Of a DNA stretch of 64,000 bases, positions 32,982 to 43,940 are shown piece by piece (the stretch's first letter is position 1; every line of letters begins with the position of its first letter). Origin of the DNA: Prinsepia uniflora (taxonomy: Eukaryota > Streptophyta > Magnoliopsida > Rosales > Rosaceae). Made by a program: the position numbers and the translations under genes. The stretch is from positions 67,877,586 through 67,941,585 of the forward strand of contig CM064871.1 in assembly GCA_032719365.1 (NCBI GenBank), written 5' to 3'. The notes below the pieces were generated by a model. It was given only the letters and a program-made list of their open reading frames with translations, searched no databases and was not told the origin of the DNA.

Positions 32982-34504
32982 TCATTCGACATTAAGCATA
33001 TAAAAGCTCCCGTCTTTTTGTGGCTCAACTGCTCTATTCCTTCTTCTATCACTGGTAGCCATTTTCTCCCCATATCTCAGAAAAATATCGGCCAAATCAA
33101 CCAACCCAACCTCTCTCAATTTCTTCCCCACCTCTTCAAACATCTCCACCCCTTCCTCACTTGAGTAATAATGCAAAAAATTATTATAATCAAATCTAGG
33201 AACCTCAAGTCCTCTTTTAACCACGCTCTCCACATACTTGCTGGCTTCTAATGACTTCGCGTCCTTCACCAAACCACCAACAAAAATGGTATCAAAATGC
33301 ACAAGAGGGTCCGATCCCTTCCTTCCTCTCTTCCCCAAATGCCCTTACAACAACATGATGTAAGTGTGCATGTTAGGCTCACACCCTCTTTTTATCATCT
33401 CCCTAAACACTTCTGTTGCTTCCCGCGTCTTCCTCAACCTCAAAAGCCCCTTGACCAACCCGTGGTACATGGTGATATCCGGATTTTCGATCCCATCCAC
33501 AATCACATATGCCAATCTAACTCTACCACTTGATAAAAGCCCGTAAACAAGTGATGCCAATGTTGAATTATCCGCTGGGATCTTTCTCTTCTGCATTTCC
33601 TCGAACACTTCATGGGTTTCCTCAATCTTGCCCCTTTTGCACGTCCATTCAATCACCTGTAAGTTGAAAGACCCAAATCATCCATTCTATTCACCCTCAT
33701 CATCTGAAAAACCTTCAAGGCCTCAACGTATCGATTCATCTTGAAAAGGATCTCCATCATTTTCTCTACGGCTTCAACATCCGGCTCAAAACCTTCACCC
33801 ACCATCAAATTCCAAAATTTTGAAGCCTCAATCAAATCACCCACAGCACAAAACCCTTGAATCAAACACCTGTAAGTGACCCCATCAGGCCAAATTGTCT
33901 CCTTGAACTTTAAAACCCCAAATTTGGCCTCAACTACAAGCTTAGACCCACAAAGAACTCCAACCACCATGTTCAAAGTCGCCAAATTGTACTCAAATCC
34001 ATACCCATTCATCACGTGACAAAAATCAACATACTTTTTCCACTCCCTGACCTTGGCCAAAGTCTTCAGAGCAACGATAAAAGTCTTATCATTCACCAAA
34101 CGGCGACGTCCCATTCCGTGAAGCATTTCCCAGAAAAGCGCAATGTTCCTGGCCTTGCTGAAGATGTCTACCATTTAGTTAAACGAGACGGCGGTGTGTG
34201 TGAAATTGGGGTGGGCTTGGGTGTCTTGGAAGAAAAGATAGACGGGCCGCCATGAAAATGGGAAACTGTTGCGGACCTGGAGAAAGAAATCATGGGTGAG
34301 ATTGAAGCTGGAGGAGTTGAGGTTTGAGTGGAGGCCTGTCGCGGGCGACTTTTGTTGTTGGTAGCGGATGGTGCAGAGTCGGAGGAGGTGGGCCGGGTCG
34401 ACTGGAGATGGGGTAACGAGTTAGGGCTGGGTTAACTCGGTTGTAATGAAGCGGAAAAGGTCTAGGACTGGTTTTGCGAGACTGCTTCCTTGTCTGATTA
34501 TCAT
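32982..34504 (-). pseudogene. Pentatricopeptide-repeat (PPR) gene, broken by three stops and a frameshift
   Basis: Read on the minus strand from an ATG at 34504-34502, the sequence gives a P-class PPR protein of about 500 codons. A leader with HLLRLCTILYQQQK and FFLQVRNSFPFSWRP is followed by PPR units (for example VTYRCLIQGFCAVGDLIEAS, ITMYHGLVKGLLRLRKTREA) and ends MLNVE at 32982. The frame is interrupted by TAA at 34423-34421 and at 34177-34175. It shifts near 33655, where a few bases are missing before VIEWTCKRGK, and is stopped again by TAA at 33347-33345. Apart from these lesions it is well conserved, so inactivation is recent. Full-length relatives are RNA-binding proteins of mitochondria or plastids. 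The longest surviving open piece is 33653-34174. It is convergent with the CDKC-like gene. Confidence 0.85.
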
Positions 34505-35339
34505 TCCCACTTTTCTGATTGTCGACGATGTTGGTTAGATGAGAAGGTTGTTCATTGTCAACTTGAAGTTGTAGGCCTCTTACTTTGTGGGCTTCAAATC
34601 AAAGAGTTGGGCCATAATGTACGGGCAACCCCGGCCCATGAGTTCATTCATTTCTTTAACATAAATAATTTTTTTTTAATTTTTTACAAACAAAAGTACT
34701 TTTCCAATTTTCTAACCAACTTGAAAAATGTCCAAAATTTGAACCCTTAATCTTGTTGATAAAATTGTTTTAAAATGGCGCATAATTACGATTTAAGTAA
34801 AGAAAAATTGTATATAGCCCAAGAATGATGGAGATCCTAATAATGATTCAAGAGTAGGAGAAATCGGTGGCATCGTCATTCATCTCAAATGCAATCTATT
34901 TCAATGCACATTGTACTTTGAATTATCAAGAAAATTTGTGAACAAATGGCACACAAGAACCACATATCTTTAAGTTGCTTAATTATTTTGAATCCTCCTC
35001 CCAGTGATATTAATTTTTGCTAAAATTTGAAATAAGATAAATTGTAAGAGTAATAAGAAAAGTAATAACAAGAAAAATTAACCAAAAAAAAAAACAACAA
35101 ACAATTAACAACAAAAGAGAAGGAACATGACCCCACCATATGTCCTTGTCGACACTAAAAAAAATAGGACCAATGTTCTTGTTTACATTGATTTTAATTT
35201 TTTTTTGAAAAAATTATATTACTATGATTATTATTTCATAACGCTAAATTCATCACTAAATCAATCGTCTAATTCCATTAATTAAAAATAAAACAAAGTT
35301 CCATTGCTTATGTGACATTCTTGGTTATGACATATAATC
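34505..35339. other. Intergenic, AT-rich
   Basis: Only A/T runs are seen; no gene. Confidence 0.5.
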
Positions 35340-36421
35340 ACGGATTGAAATATCGACCAATATGGCCGATATATCGTCAAAATTGACCGGCGGCAGGTAA
35401 GAGGGCGGGGAAAAAAATTGAGCAAAATATCGACATGTTTTCTTGATTTAAGCCCATCGATCTCTTTATTTAATTAAAACGATTGAGATACGAACAAATT
35501 TCATGAAAATCAGACGTAAAACGATTGAGTTACAATCGGGTCATGCTGCGCGGGTCAAAAAATCTGAATTACAGACCAGCGCGAGGAGGAAGAAGACTGT
35601 TTTTAACTTAGTAAGTATGCTTTATATATTATTTGCTTACTTAAAATCACAACTGGTCTTATTAGTTGAGTTGGTTTTGTTCATTAAAGCAGTTGCACAT
35701 TCACTTGTGTTCGACCCCCCTTGCATGCATGTTTTTTTTTTCATTTATTCTCCCCATTTTGAATTATATTTTTCATTTATTTCCTATTTTGAATTATATT
35801 TTTCATTTATTTCCTATTTTGAATTATATTTTTCATTTATTCCCTATTTTGAACTATATTGTTCATTTATTCCTTATTTTGAACTATATTTTTCATTTTT
35901 TCCTTATTTTGAACTATATTTTTTATTTTTTCCAATTTTAAATATATCAATCCTTTCCAATTTTAAATATATCAATTTTTTTCAATTTTTAAACAAATAT
36001 TGACTCTGTTTTTTTCTTTTTTCCAATTTTAAATATATTTACTCATTTTATAATTTTTCTTCCATTCAAATTTTTTTTATGCTTATTGTTATGTTTTTAA
36101 TTATATTAACATTCAATTATAGTAATTCACTTCAATTTATGTTTATGTTTATATTTTTACATTAGTAGTCATCGGCAGAACCTTATTGTATCATATTATT
36201 CATCATATATTTATTATATCAAAGTCATTTTATAGTTTTTATCAGTCCTATATAACCATCATTGGGTACATAAGTTTTTTCCAAAATTTCATTCTAAATT
36301 TCCAACTTTTAGATCGAATTTCTGTCATTTTTGTTGACCGTAAACGATATCGATATTTGGGGCGAGATATCCGTAAATTTAACTAGCGATATATCCGTCG
36401 ATACCGATATTTCAATCCTTG
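35340..36421. mobile_element. Non-autonomous Mutator-like (MULE-type) element with 9-bp target duplication
   Basis: The ends are inverted repeats: the left end reads ACGGATTGAAATATCG, and the reverse complement of the right end reads CAAGGATTGAAATATCGG. Beyond about 16 bp the two ends stay partly similar (GATATATCG on both sides). CATATAATC stands directly outside both ends (35331-35339 and 36422-36430), and a 9-bp duplication is the Mutator hallmark. The 1082-bp interior is AT-rich, has no transposase and holds a six-unit 30-bp tandem repeat. Confidence 0.82.
35761..35940 (+). repeat. Six exact-length 30-bp tandem repeats
   Basis: Six consecutive units of 30 bp begin GAATTATATT or GAACTATATT, followed by TTTCATTTAT or close variants. 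The first two are identical and later ones diverge stepwise. They lie inside the Mutator-like element and create a spurious open frame with a 10-residue period. Confidence 0.95.
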
Positions 36422-36430
36422 CATATAATC

Positions 36431-37117
36431 CTATTGGGATCATTACAACCTGTCCGTTTTAGATGTCGCAATACCACCCTTCAAAATATTCTATGAGAAA
36501 TAAAATTGTCCTTGTGACAAAGAAAACATTGCCACCCTTACCATCATCGTACCATTTTAAATATCTCTACTTGCATGTAATTAATGAAGACCTATAAATT
36601 TTCTTTTTGATAATAAGTACCCAAACAAAAATTTACAGTTAAATTAATTTGTTGGTAAGATATAATTTTTTAAATTTTAATAAAAATTATTGGTAAGAAA
36701 GGTGTTAATCGGTAAGGAATGCAGACGGGAAATAAACGGTGTTAATTGATAAGGAATGCAGACGGGAAATTCCGAAAGAACCCCTCCGACGGAAGGGCAA
36801 GGATTCAAAGGGCTTCCTCACAGAAATCACAAATTGCGCGCTTCCTAGTTTCCTCTTTCAAACAACCCGAACGTAAGGTGCAGATGAGGTCAGGGGCACC
36901 CCAAGAGTTGCTCGGTCTTTAACAGCGCGCGTCCTTTCCTTATTTAAACCCGCCATTCCCAATTTCCTCGCATCCCAACCCCTATTTTAGTTTCAGTAGC
37001 CATTCATCGTCTTCTTCCTCCCAAAAAACGCTCAAGCTCATAAAAGTTCTGCGCCACCAGCACTGCCACCTTTCCATCACTCATTTTCCCTCCATCGTCT
37101 CTCTCTGATACCAAACG
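36431..37117 (+). promoter_or_regulatory. Upstream region and 5' UTR of the 14-3-3 gene
   Basis: It holds an imperfect tandem duplication of about 40 bp (GGAATGCAGACGGGAAAT ending near 36732 and again near 36771), a TATTTAAA box at 36941-36948 and a C/T-rich leader before the ATG at 37118. Confidence 0.5.
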
Positions 37118-39320
37118 ATGTCGTCGCCCGAGAAGGAGAGAGAGGCCCAGGTTTACATGGCCAAGCTCGCCGAGCAGGCCGAGCGTTACGAAGGTATCAT
37201 AACTCTCATACGCATTTTCTCTTTTGTTTCTCCGTCAATTACTCTATGGCTTTAATTGATATACACCTGTTTTGTTTTTCATCGCCGGCATTGATCCTAT
37301 TGTGAGTGTCTCATCATTGTATCGGATATTACAGTTCATGATGAAATTTCAAATTGTTTTTAAAATTTTAATTTTTATGATTGAATGTTTGATTATTATG
37401 AATCAAATGGGCCTTATACTGTTTGAAGTTGAAATATGTTAATCTGTGTGGATGGAGGTGCGTAGTAGTTTACACGGGGTGAAGGATATCTGCCATTGAT
37501 GGTGGTTAGGCTCCCAGAGGACTCTGATTACGTCAAATGTGCCTTTTGTAGCTCGAATATGGCTATGTTAGTCCATCCCGTGGTCATTTATGGCCAGCCG
37601 TAGATTGACGTTGGTCTTTATTTAGGTTTGGAACTTTGAATTTTTGATCGTTCCTTTCCTGCACCTAGGGAGGCTTGTGTGGTAAAAGGTTGAAATTTTA
37701 ACAAAGACTAATTGTTGGAATGAGTCATTGACTATATCTCCTCTCCCTAAAATATCATGTTTAATGAACGATGCAGAAATGGTTGAGTGTATGAAGAAAG
37801 TTGCCAAACTTGACCTAGAGCTGACTGTGGAGGAGAGGAATCTTCTTTCTGTTGGATACAAAAATGTCATAGGTGCTCGAAGGGCCTCTTGGCGTATCAT
37901 GTCTTCCATTGAGCAAAAGGAAGAGTCTAAGGGGAATGAGCACAATGTCAAACTGATCAAGGGTTACCGCCAAAAGGTGGAGGAGGAACTCTCTAAGATT
38001 TGCAATGACATTCTGTCAATCATAGACAAGCACCTTATCCCCTCTTCCTCCTCTGGAGAGGCCACTGTTTTCTACTACAAGATGTGAGTCATGTTGCCCA
38101 TATTTCTACTAAAGGTCAACTCCAATCATTTTAGCCAAACCAACTCAACATGCTCAGATTTCATTTTTTTATCTCCAGTTCATTTTCTTTGTTGTGATTA
38201 TTTACTTGTATGTATGGAATTTTTTCTGTCATTTGGTTTTGGCATTCTATTTCCTCCATGTTTGCTCTGCAATTCATTTGTGTTTGGAAAGATTTGTTCT
38301 TCTAATATGCTATGGCATGCATGTTTCAGGAAAGGTGACTACTACCGGTACCTTGCTGAGTTCAAGATCGACCAGGACAGAAAAGAGTCAGCTGAGCAGT
38401 CACTCAAGGGATACGAGGCATGTTAAATTGACCACTAAGTTCACACTACCTTGTTAATCAATCCTTACATAGGTTACATTATTTTGTCACTCCCTCATTT
38501 GATGTGCTCTCCTATTGCCATATCCTTTCTCAGGTTGCTTCATCAACTGCAAACACAGATCTCCCATCAACCCACCCAATACGTCTTGGTCTAGCTCTCA
38601 ACTTTTCTGTCTTCTACTATGAGATCATGAATTCTCCTGAGAGGTATTAATTTACATCTATTGTTATATATGAATATAGCCATTTAATTAACTCTTGAAA
38701 TGTGGTTATTGAAACTTGCAGGGCTTGCCATTTGGCTAAACAAGCATTTGATGAGGCAATCGCAGAGTTGGACACCTTGAGTGAGGAGTCATACAAGGAC
38801 AGCACCCTTATTATGCAATTGTTGAGAGACAACCTCACTCTTTGGACCTCTGATTTACCTGAAGATGGAGGTACAGCAAACTCGGATACTTGATTGACAT
38901 ACATTTAATTATATTTTCAGGAAAGCACATAATGTCAAATTGCCAGAGTAACATGCATTGGCAAGATTTATTTTTCCCATTCCTAGTTCCAAATAGTATA
39001 AGTTCATTCCATTTTTAACTTACCACACAATTAGAAAGACTTCAAAAGACTGCTATTCATCTTCAACTCCTCTTTTTGTGGAACGGGCTGTTCTACCGTG
39101 GTGTTGCGGGAATTGAACTCGTAAGCAGTATTAGGGTTAGTATCATAGCGAAAATGTGTGTGGTAGGGGCAAAGGTATCTGTATGGTAGAAGTTTGTGTT
39201 CAAACATGATTCAGATGCAAGAGATTTATTTGTAACTGCCTTTGTGCAGGTGATGACAATTTCAAAGGCGATGAATCCAAATCTGCTGCAGAACCTGCAA
39301 CTGCCGGGGTAAATGCTTAA
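37118..39320 (+). CDS. 14-3-3 protein (general regulatory factor, epsilon-like)
   Basis: Six coding exons join to 266 residues: 37118-37193, 37777-38083, 38330-38417, 38534-38643, 38722-38870, 39250-39320. Family motifs: the amphipathic start VYMAKLAEQAERYEEM; RNLLSVGYKNVIGARRASWR (47-65), carrying pocket residues K54 and R61; MKGDYYRYLAEF with R134/Y135; and ALNFSVFYYEI (178-188) and STLIMQLLRDNLTLWTSD (221-238). 14-3-3 dimers bind phosphoserine/threonine motifs of client proteins such as the plasma-membrane H+-ATPase and metabolic enzymes. The variable tail ends AAEPATAGVNA. Intron 3 (38418-38533) uses a GC donor (GAG/GCATGT). The last exon may instead end at a donor at 39309 (GGG/GTAAAT) with a tiny further exon after 39445, which would change only the last residues. 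I judge it nearer the epsilon group by its VGYKNVIGARRASWRIMSSI and KGYRQKVEEEL segments. Confidence 0.93.
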
Positions 39321-40024
39321 AGTTTTCACTTTGGGGATGCTTTGGTATGGCTTGTCAGCCGTCAATTTCTTTTTCTTTTTCACCTTTTACTGTTTAACAT
39401 TACAGAATTGTAGTTAAAATAAACACAGTGAATGTATATATGCAGCATTGAGAGGTATCTGAAATAGCCCGGGACATGGCAAATGGAAAGACTTTGCAAA
39501 AGGCAACCTTTTAGCTTTTCTTACTCAGTTTTCGCCTGGGGATTTGAATGAAGGATGATGTAGGCATATTTTTTTTAAGATATTGATCCATCTAGGTTCC
39601 AAAGGAGATAGGATTTGATCAATTATCTGCTCTTTTTTTTTTTCTTTTTTTTTAAATATTTATGCTTTTGCTACATGTTCTTTTATATATACTTCTTATA
39701 TTAAGCAATGGACTTCTTTTTCTCTTAATTTGAATAGCTTGTGCTTCAATGTATTTTAGGTCGTTTTGAGAAGTAGCTACAAGGCTAGTCCGGCTTTGTA
39801 GAGAATGTAATGTTTTTAATAAGGACCGGAAAGTGGAATGTTGATTTTTAATTTGGAATTAGGATTGCTGACATTGGTCATTTGGAAAATGATTGTTGGG
39901 GAACAAAGCATACGGTGGATTTGCCAAATAAGTTTAATAATATTTATAACCTATTTTGGATCAGATTAAATCAGTGTTAGTAGTTAATAAAAAATAACAA
40001 AATATAACCTCTAGATCACTGTAA
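39321..40024. other. 3' UTR of the 14-3-3 gene and intergenic DNA
   Basis: T-rich 3' region; no further gene is seen. Confidence 0.5.
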
Positions 40025-40595
40025 TGACGAAATTGATAGAACTGATCGAACGAAATATGATATAAATAAATTTCATTTAGTTATTACGGAGTTAATCAAA
40101 AGTAACTAAATTTTGATTAACAAAAGATGACATTGTAATGGCAAAATTGATAAAGTTGATCAAAACGAAATATAGCGTAAATACGCTTCATTGAGTTGTT
40201 ACAGAGTTAATCAAAAGTAACTAAATATAACCTCACTTGACCAATGATAATAGTAAAATTGATATATTTAATTAAGCGAATTAGAAAGTGAATTGATAAA
40301 GTTGATCAAAACGAAATATAGCGTAAATACGCTTCATTGAGTTGTTACAAAATTAATCAAAAGTAATTAAATATGACCTCACTTGACCAATGATAATAGT
40401 AAAATTGATATATTTAATTAAACGAACTAGAAAGTGAATTGATAAAATTGATCAAACAAAATATAGCGTCAAATGTGAATAAACAAAGATTTCATTTAGT
40501 TGTTACGAAGTTAAACAAAAGTAGCTAAATATGGACACTTAGTCAATTGTAATGGCAAAATTGATAGAGTTGATCAAACGAAACATGAAATAAAA
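40025..40595 (+). repeat. Degenerate tandem repeat, unit of about 110-150 bp
   Basis: Four to five imperfect copies (starting near 40027, 40140, 40288, 40437 and 40556) share AAATTGATAAAGTTGATCAA, CGAAATATAGCGTAAA, TTCATTGAGTTGTTAC and TTAATCAAAAGTAACTAAA. The second and third are closest to each other. No coding potential is seen. Confidence 0.8.
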
Positions 40596-40609
40596 ACTAA
40601 ATCAAAAAA

Positions 40610-40680
40610 TTCCATTGCCGGGATTCGAAACTGGTCGACTAGGTGGAAGCCAGATATCCTAACCGCTGGACGACAATAGA
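40610..40680 (-). pseudogene. Degenerate tRNA-Glu with a TCC anticodon triplet
   Basis: The minus strand follows plant tRNA-Glu closely: TCTATTG pairs with CAATGGA in the acceptor stem, the D arm GTCCAGCGGTTAGGAT is intact, and the anticodon loop is CTTCCAC where tRNA-Glu has CTTTCAC. So the anticodon reads TCC (glycine) on a glutamate body. The anticodon stem has a mismatch and the T stem has two, and the T arm is one base short. I call it a tRNA pseudogene. The internal promoter boxes are still recognisable. Confidence 0.7.
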
Positions 40681-41539
40681 TGCTTATGTCATTGGTTATT
40701 ATTAATCCACTATCAATCCATAACTAATCAACAAAAGTAAGTTCAAGCTCCGTAGATAAAGTCTGCAACTTGGGCTACTCAATCTTGAGCCAGAAATTTA
40801 GAGGCGCAATTTTTTTTTATTAAGATAAAAAAATTTAAAATAATTATACGGTAGTCAGCTACAAATCTATAATTAAGAATTGAAATTCTCAAAAAAAAAA
40901 AAAAAAAAAAGCAAGAAACAAAACTCCATATCAACTACTGGTCGAGTGATTCAACGCCGTAGTGTCAAATTATTAGCCAACATCATCGAGAAAGGTAAGC
41001 CGAATTCAACACAAATCAGCAAGCATCATCGAGAGAGGTGAGCCGAATTCAACAAAAAGCTAAAGCACCTTGTAAGTTAAACAATCCTTTGAAAAATGGG
41101 GGAAAATACCACTTGCCAGTAGTGCTAGCAATTAGTAATTTTTATAGTTTGCGGAGACGAACATGCTTCCCTCAAAGAATTGAGAAACAGAGGAATTATA
41201 CGATTCCAGAGGCAAGCAAAACAAGGGAAATATTTGAAATGTGATGGCATTGGCATATATGCTTGAAAGGGTTTGTAATTGTATCCATTTCACTTTCTAA
41301 CATTATTTTTATTGTAAGGAAAGAGAAATTGCGTATCAGTTGAGCTATTAAAATTAAAACGGTGAACCAACTTCAGTCTCCCGTTTTCAATTTTGTCCCT
41401 CAATCACTGATAACTAATCCCATACATAACAGTAAAAACCACCAAGAAATTATCTAGTCACGAAAGACAAAAGAACTACCATCCTATAGCATAGGCTGAA
41501 CAAATAGGTTCAAAGAAACGTCTATACAAAGGTAATCGG
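40681..41539. other. Intergenic; 3' UTR of the EAF7-like gene at its right end
   Basis: It contains a poly(A) run at about 40891-40910 and the block CATCATCGAGA with AGCCGAATTCAACA repeated at about 40980 and 41025. No gene is seen. Confidence 0.5.
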
Positions 41540-43180
41540 TTAGGGTTCTTCCTTGACGAAGAAACTTTGGGGCAAGGAAAAATCCTCCTCACGATTCAAG
41601 ATTTCCATCTCCTCCTCGTCTGGTTTCTGCAATTCAAGGGAAAGAGCAACAAGAGATAGAAGCATAATAAATTAGTCCCTTGCGGCCTTTGAATGTTCCA
41701 TAAGGATTATTTTTAGTCATTTTTATATTATGTGACCATCTCTCTTATCAGATTGTCCGATATAGCTGTTATGTTTTCAAATATTTCGCTTTCACTTGAT
41801 GAATGCCTATCCCCCGACTAGGCAGCTTCATGGGCCGCGATCTTCCCAGTCTCCTATTTTCTTTGTTTTATTCTTTGATGATTTCTTTTTTCACTATTAA
41901 ACCACACAAAATCCAAGTGTGAAGATCCCCGTCCTTTTAATGTTCCTATTGACTTAGATTGGAACGAATATACACCATTCTATGAGTCTACGCAAGCAAC
42001 CATTGCTGGATGAGGACAATAAAAGTTTGATAGTTCCATCATAACAAAAGTAAATTGAGAAACATGGAAAAAACAGACAGAATGGAATAAATCAGATACC
42101 AGCATTTCCAAATTATAGAACCGCTCAAGCAATTGAAGAACCTCGTCAGCAGAGAAGTAACGATCAAAGCTGTGAAAATAACACAGTAAAGAGTAAGCTA
42201 TGCATCAAAAATGAGGCTCGAAGGATTAAGTGTTGTAAACCAATGAACATATGCGCAGCAGCACAAACCTTCTTCGAAGAAATTCCATCAAGCCATAAAG
42301 GACAAAATGCCGATGTATGCCTGCACAATTGAGTTGATTGCTTATACTATACTTGATGCTCATGTATTCTTATGTATATGCACATAACATGGTGAAATAA
42401 GAACAAAAAATGCAAGAATTATGCTACACGCACGCGGGAGATTGTGAGCCGTTGATAATGGTCATGTGAGCTACCAACAATCCTCAGAATGGACATGATA
42501 TTGTCTTATTAATTACCTAAGCATATCTTTCCTTCTAATGCAGAAGTTGATTGCATTAACTAATATAACTCCCCTTATATTGACTAGAAGTCTACAAACA
42601 TGGACTTCCAATGAAACTAAAAGTAAATATGATAAGAATACTTCTGAATTTTCCTACTATTAGCTACAAAAATGACGACTTTCGCTCCAAATGTTAATCC
42701 CAACAAAAAATATCAACTCCATGGAGCATTTTCTGGGTGAAATATCATCCGTTTGGAAATTGAACAATGTAATTAGACACAGATGCCCATTGATAACTTT
42801 TTTTTACACCCAAAATTGAAAACTTTACATATCATTATACCAAAACAACTTAATATATAATCAGAATTGGAAATTCAAATATAAAGAAATTGAAATTAAT
42901 AATTTAAAAAAAAAAACCTGCCTTGCAATTTGAAGGGTGGATAAATTTCAAGAGCTTCTAGCAGTCTGAGCTCCAATTCAACCTGTGATTGCTCCTATGA
43001 GCCATACACATTGATTATAAATAAAATCAACATAAATCTTCAATTATATATATATACATGTATGTAGAGAGAGCGAGAGAGAGAGACCTTTGGGAGAGAA
43101 GAAGCAGAGGAAGGGGGAGCTTTGCAGGGGGAGTGTACGGACATACCGTCTTGTTCCTCTTCACGTCCTTGGCCGTCCAT
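41540..43180 (-). CDS. EAF7/MRGBP-like subunit of the NuA4 histone acetyltransferase
   Basis: Five exons on the minus strand join to 124 residues: 43180-43088, 42994-42922, 42320-42269, 42169-42100, 41626-41540. The short acidic start is followed by the EAF7 core: VELELRLLEALEIYPPFKLQ, then IHRHFVLYGLMEFLRR, FSADEVLQLLERFYNLEML and the tail EEDFSLPQSFFVKEEP. EAF7 (MRGBP in animals) links MRG chromodomain proteins to NuA4 and so promotes H4/H2A acetylation. The Arabidopsis counterpart is, from memory, At1g26470, of similar size. The gene is easy to miss because every exon is under 100 bp. Phases agree at all four junctions. Intron 2 starts with GC (CAAG/GCAGGT) while the other three are GT-AG. 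The gene is convergent with the 14-3-3 gene. Confidence 0.87.
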
Positions 43181-43534
43181 TTAATTTCAAATTCAATCAA
43201 TCAATTTTATAAAATTCTTTGAGAGAAGAAAATATCTCAACTTGACTCCAGAAGCTTAAGTCTTTTCAAACATTTATCAGGTTTTATTGAATTTATAAAG
43301 TGAAAGCGAAACCAATCTTATTTTCTGTTTTTATTTTTCTTTGCTAGGTTTCTGGTTTGATCCGAAAAAGGTTCTCTCCAATTGAAGTGGTCTGTTGTTG
43401 GGCTCCTGCTGCAAAGCCCAACTTTGTCCTCGTCTTTAGAAGTGACCTGCTACTCAAACTCTTGACTTCGTTGACTTCTTGTTGAATTGCACTTAGGCCT
43501 AAGTTGTTTCAAATTTAACTTCTTGTTTTATAAA
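43181..43534. other. Upstream region of the EAF7-like gene
   Basis: AT-rich; no gene is seen. It may hold the minus-strand promoter of the EAF7-like gene. Confidence 0.4.
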
Positions 43535-43940
43535 TTAAAATTGTATTAAAGGGTGAGTCCTAAAGAAACCCACTGGGGCTATAACAATAGACCAACAAAA
43601 TTAGAAACAACAACCCACAAACCTAGAAACAACAACCCAAAAAGGGTAGCAACAAGAAGCTAGGGATGGACAGCAAAAGCCAAATAGGCTCAATAGAAAA
43701 GCAAACCAAAACTACGAGCTAAGCAAGGGTAAGTTCCAGGCACTAACAACCTGAATATTATCAACAGTTAATTTAAATTTAATATTACAAAGCCTCATAC
43801 GGATCATATCAATAATACTAGAAATTATACTAGAGGGAAAGCAGCGGATATTAGTAAAAACTCGATTATTGTGCTCCCTCCATACGCAATGAATTGTCAC
43901 CTCAAGAGCAAGCTTTTTGATAGTAACCTCAAGAGATTTC
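43535..43940 (-). mobile_element. 3' end of a minus-strand LINE
   Basis: The minus-strand frame down to 43712 ends with WREHNNRVFTNIRCFPSS and MIRMRLCNIKFKLTV, then NIQVVSAWNLPLL and a stop. This is the usual C-terminus of plant LINE reverse-transcriptase proteins. It is followed by about 170 bp of 3' UTR and an AT-rich tail. The element is cut at 43940 by the LTR beginning at 43941; I could not find its continuation after 46516. Confidence 0.75.

Noticed and set aside
35503..36003. 166-codon open frame with a repeated 10-residue motif
   Set aside because: It is the translation of the 30-bp tandem repeat inside the Mutator-like element; 30 is a multiple of three, so the frame stays open by chance.
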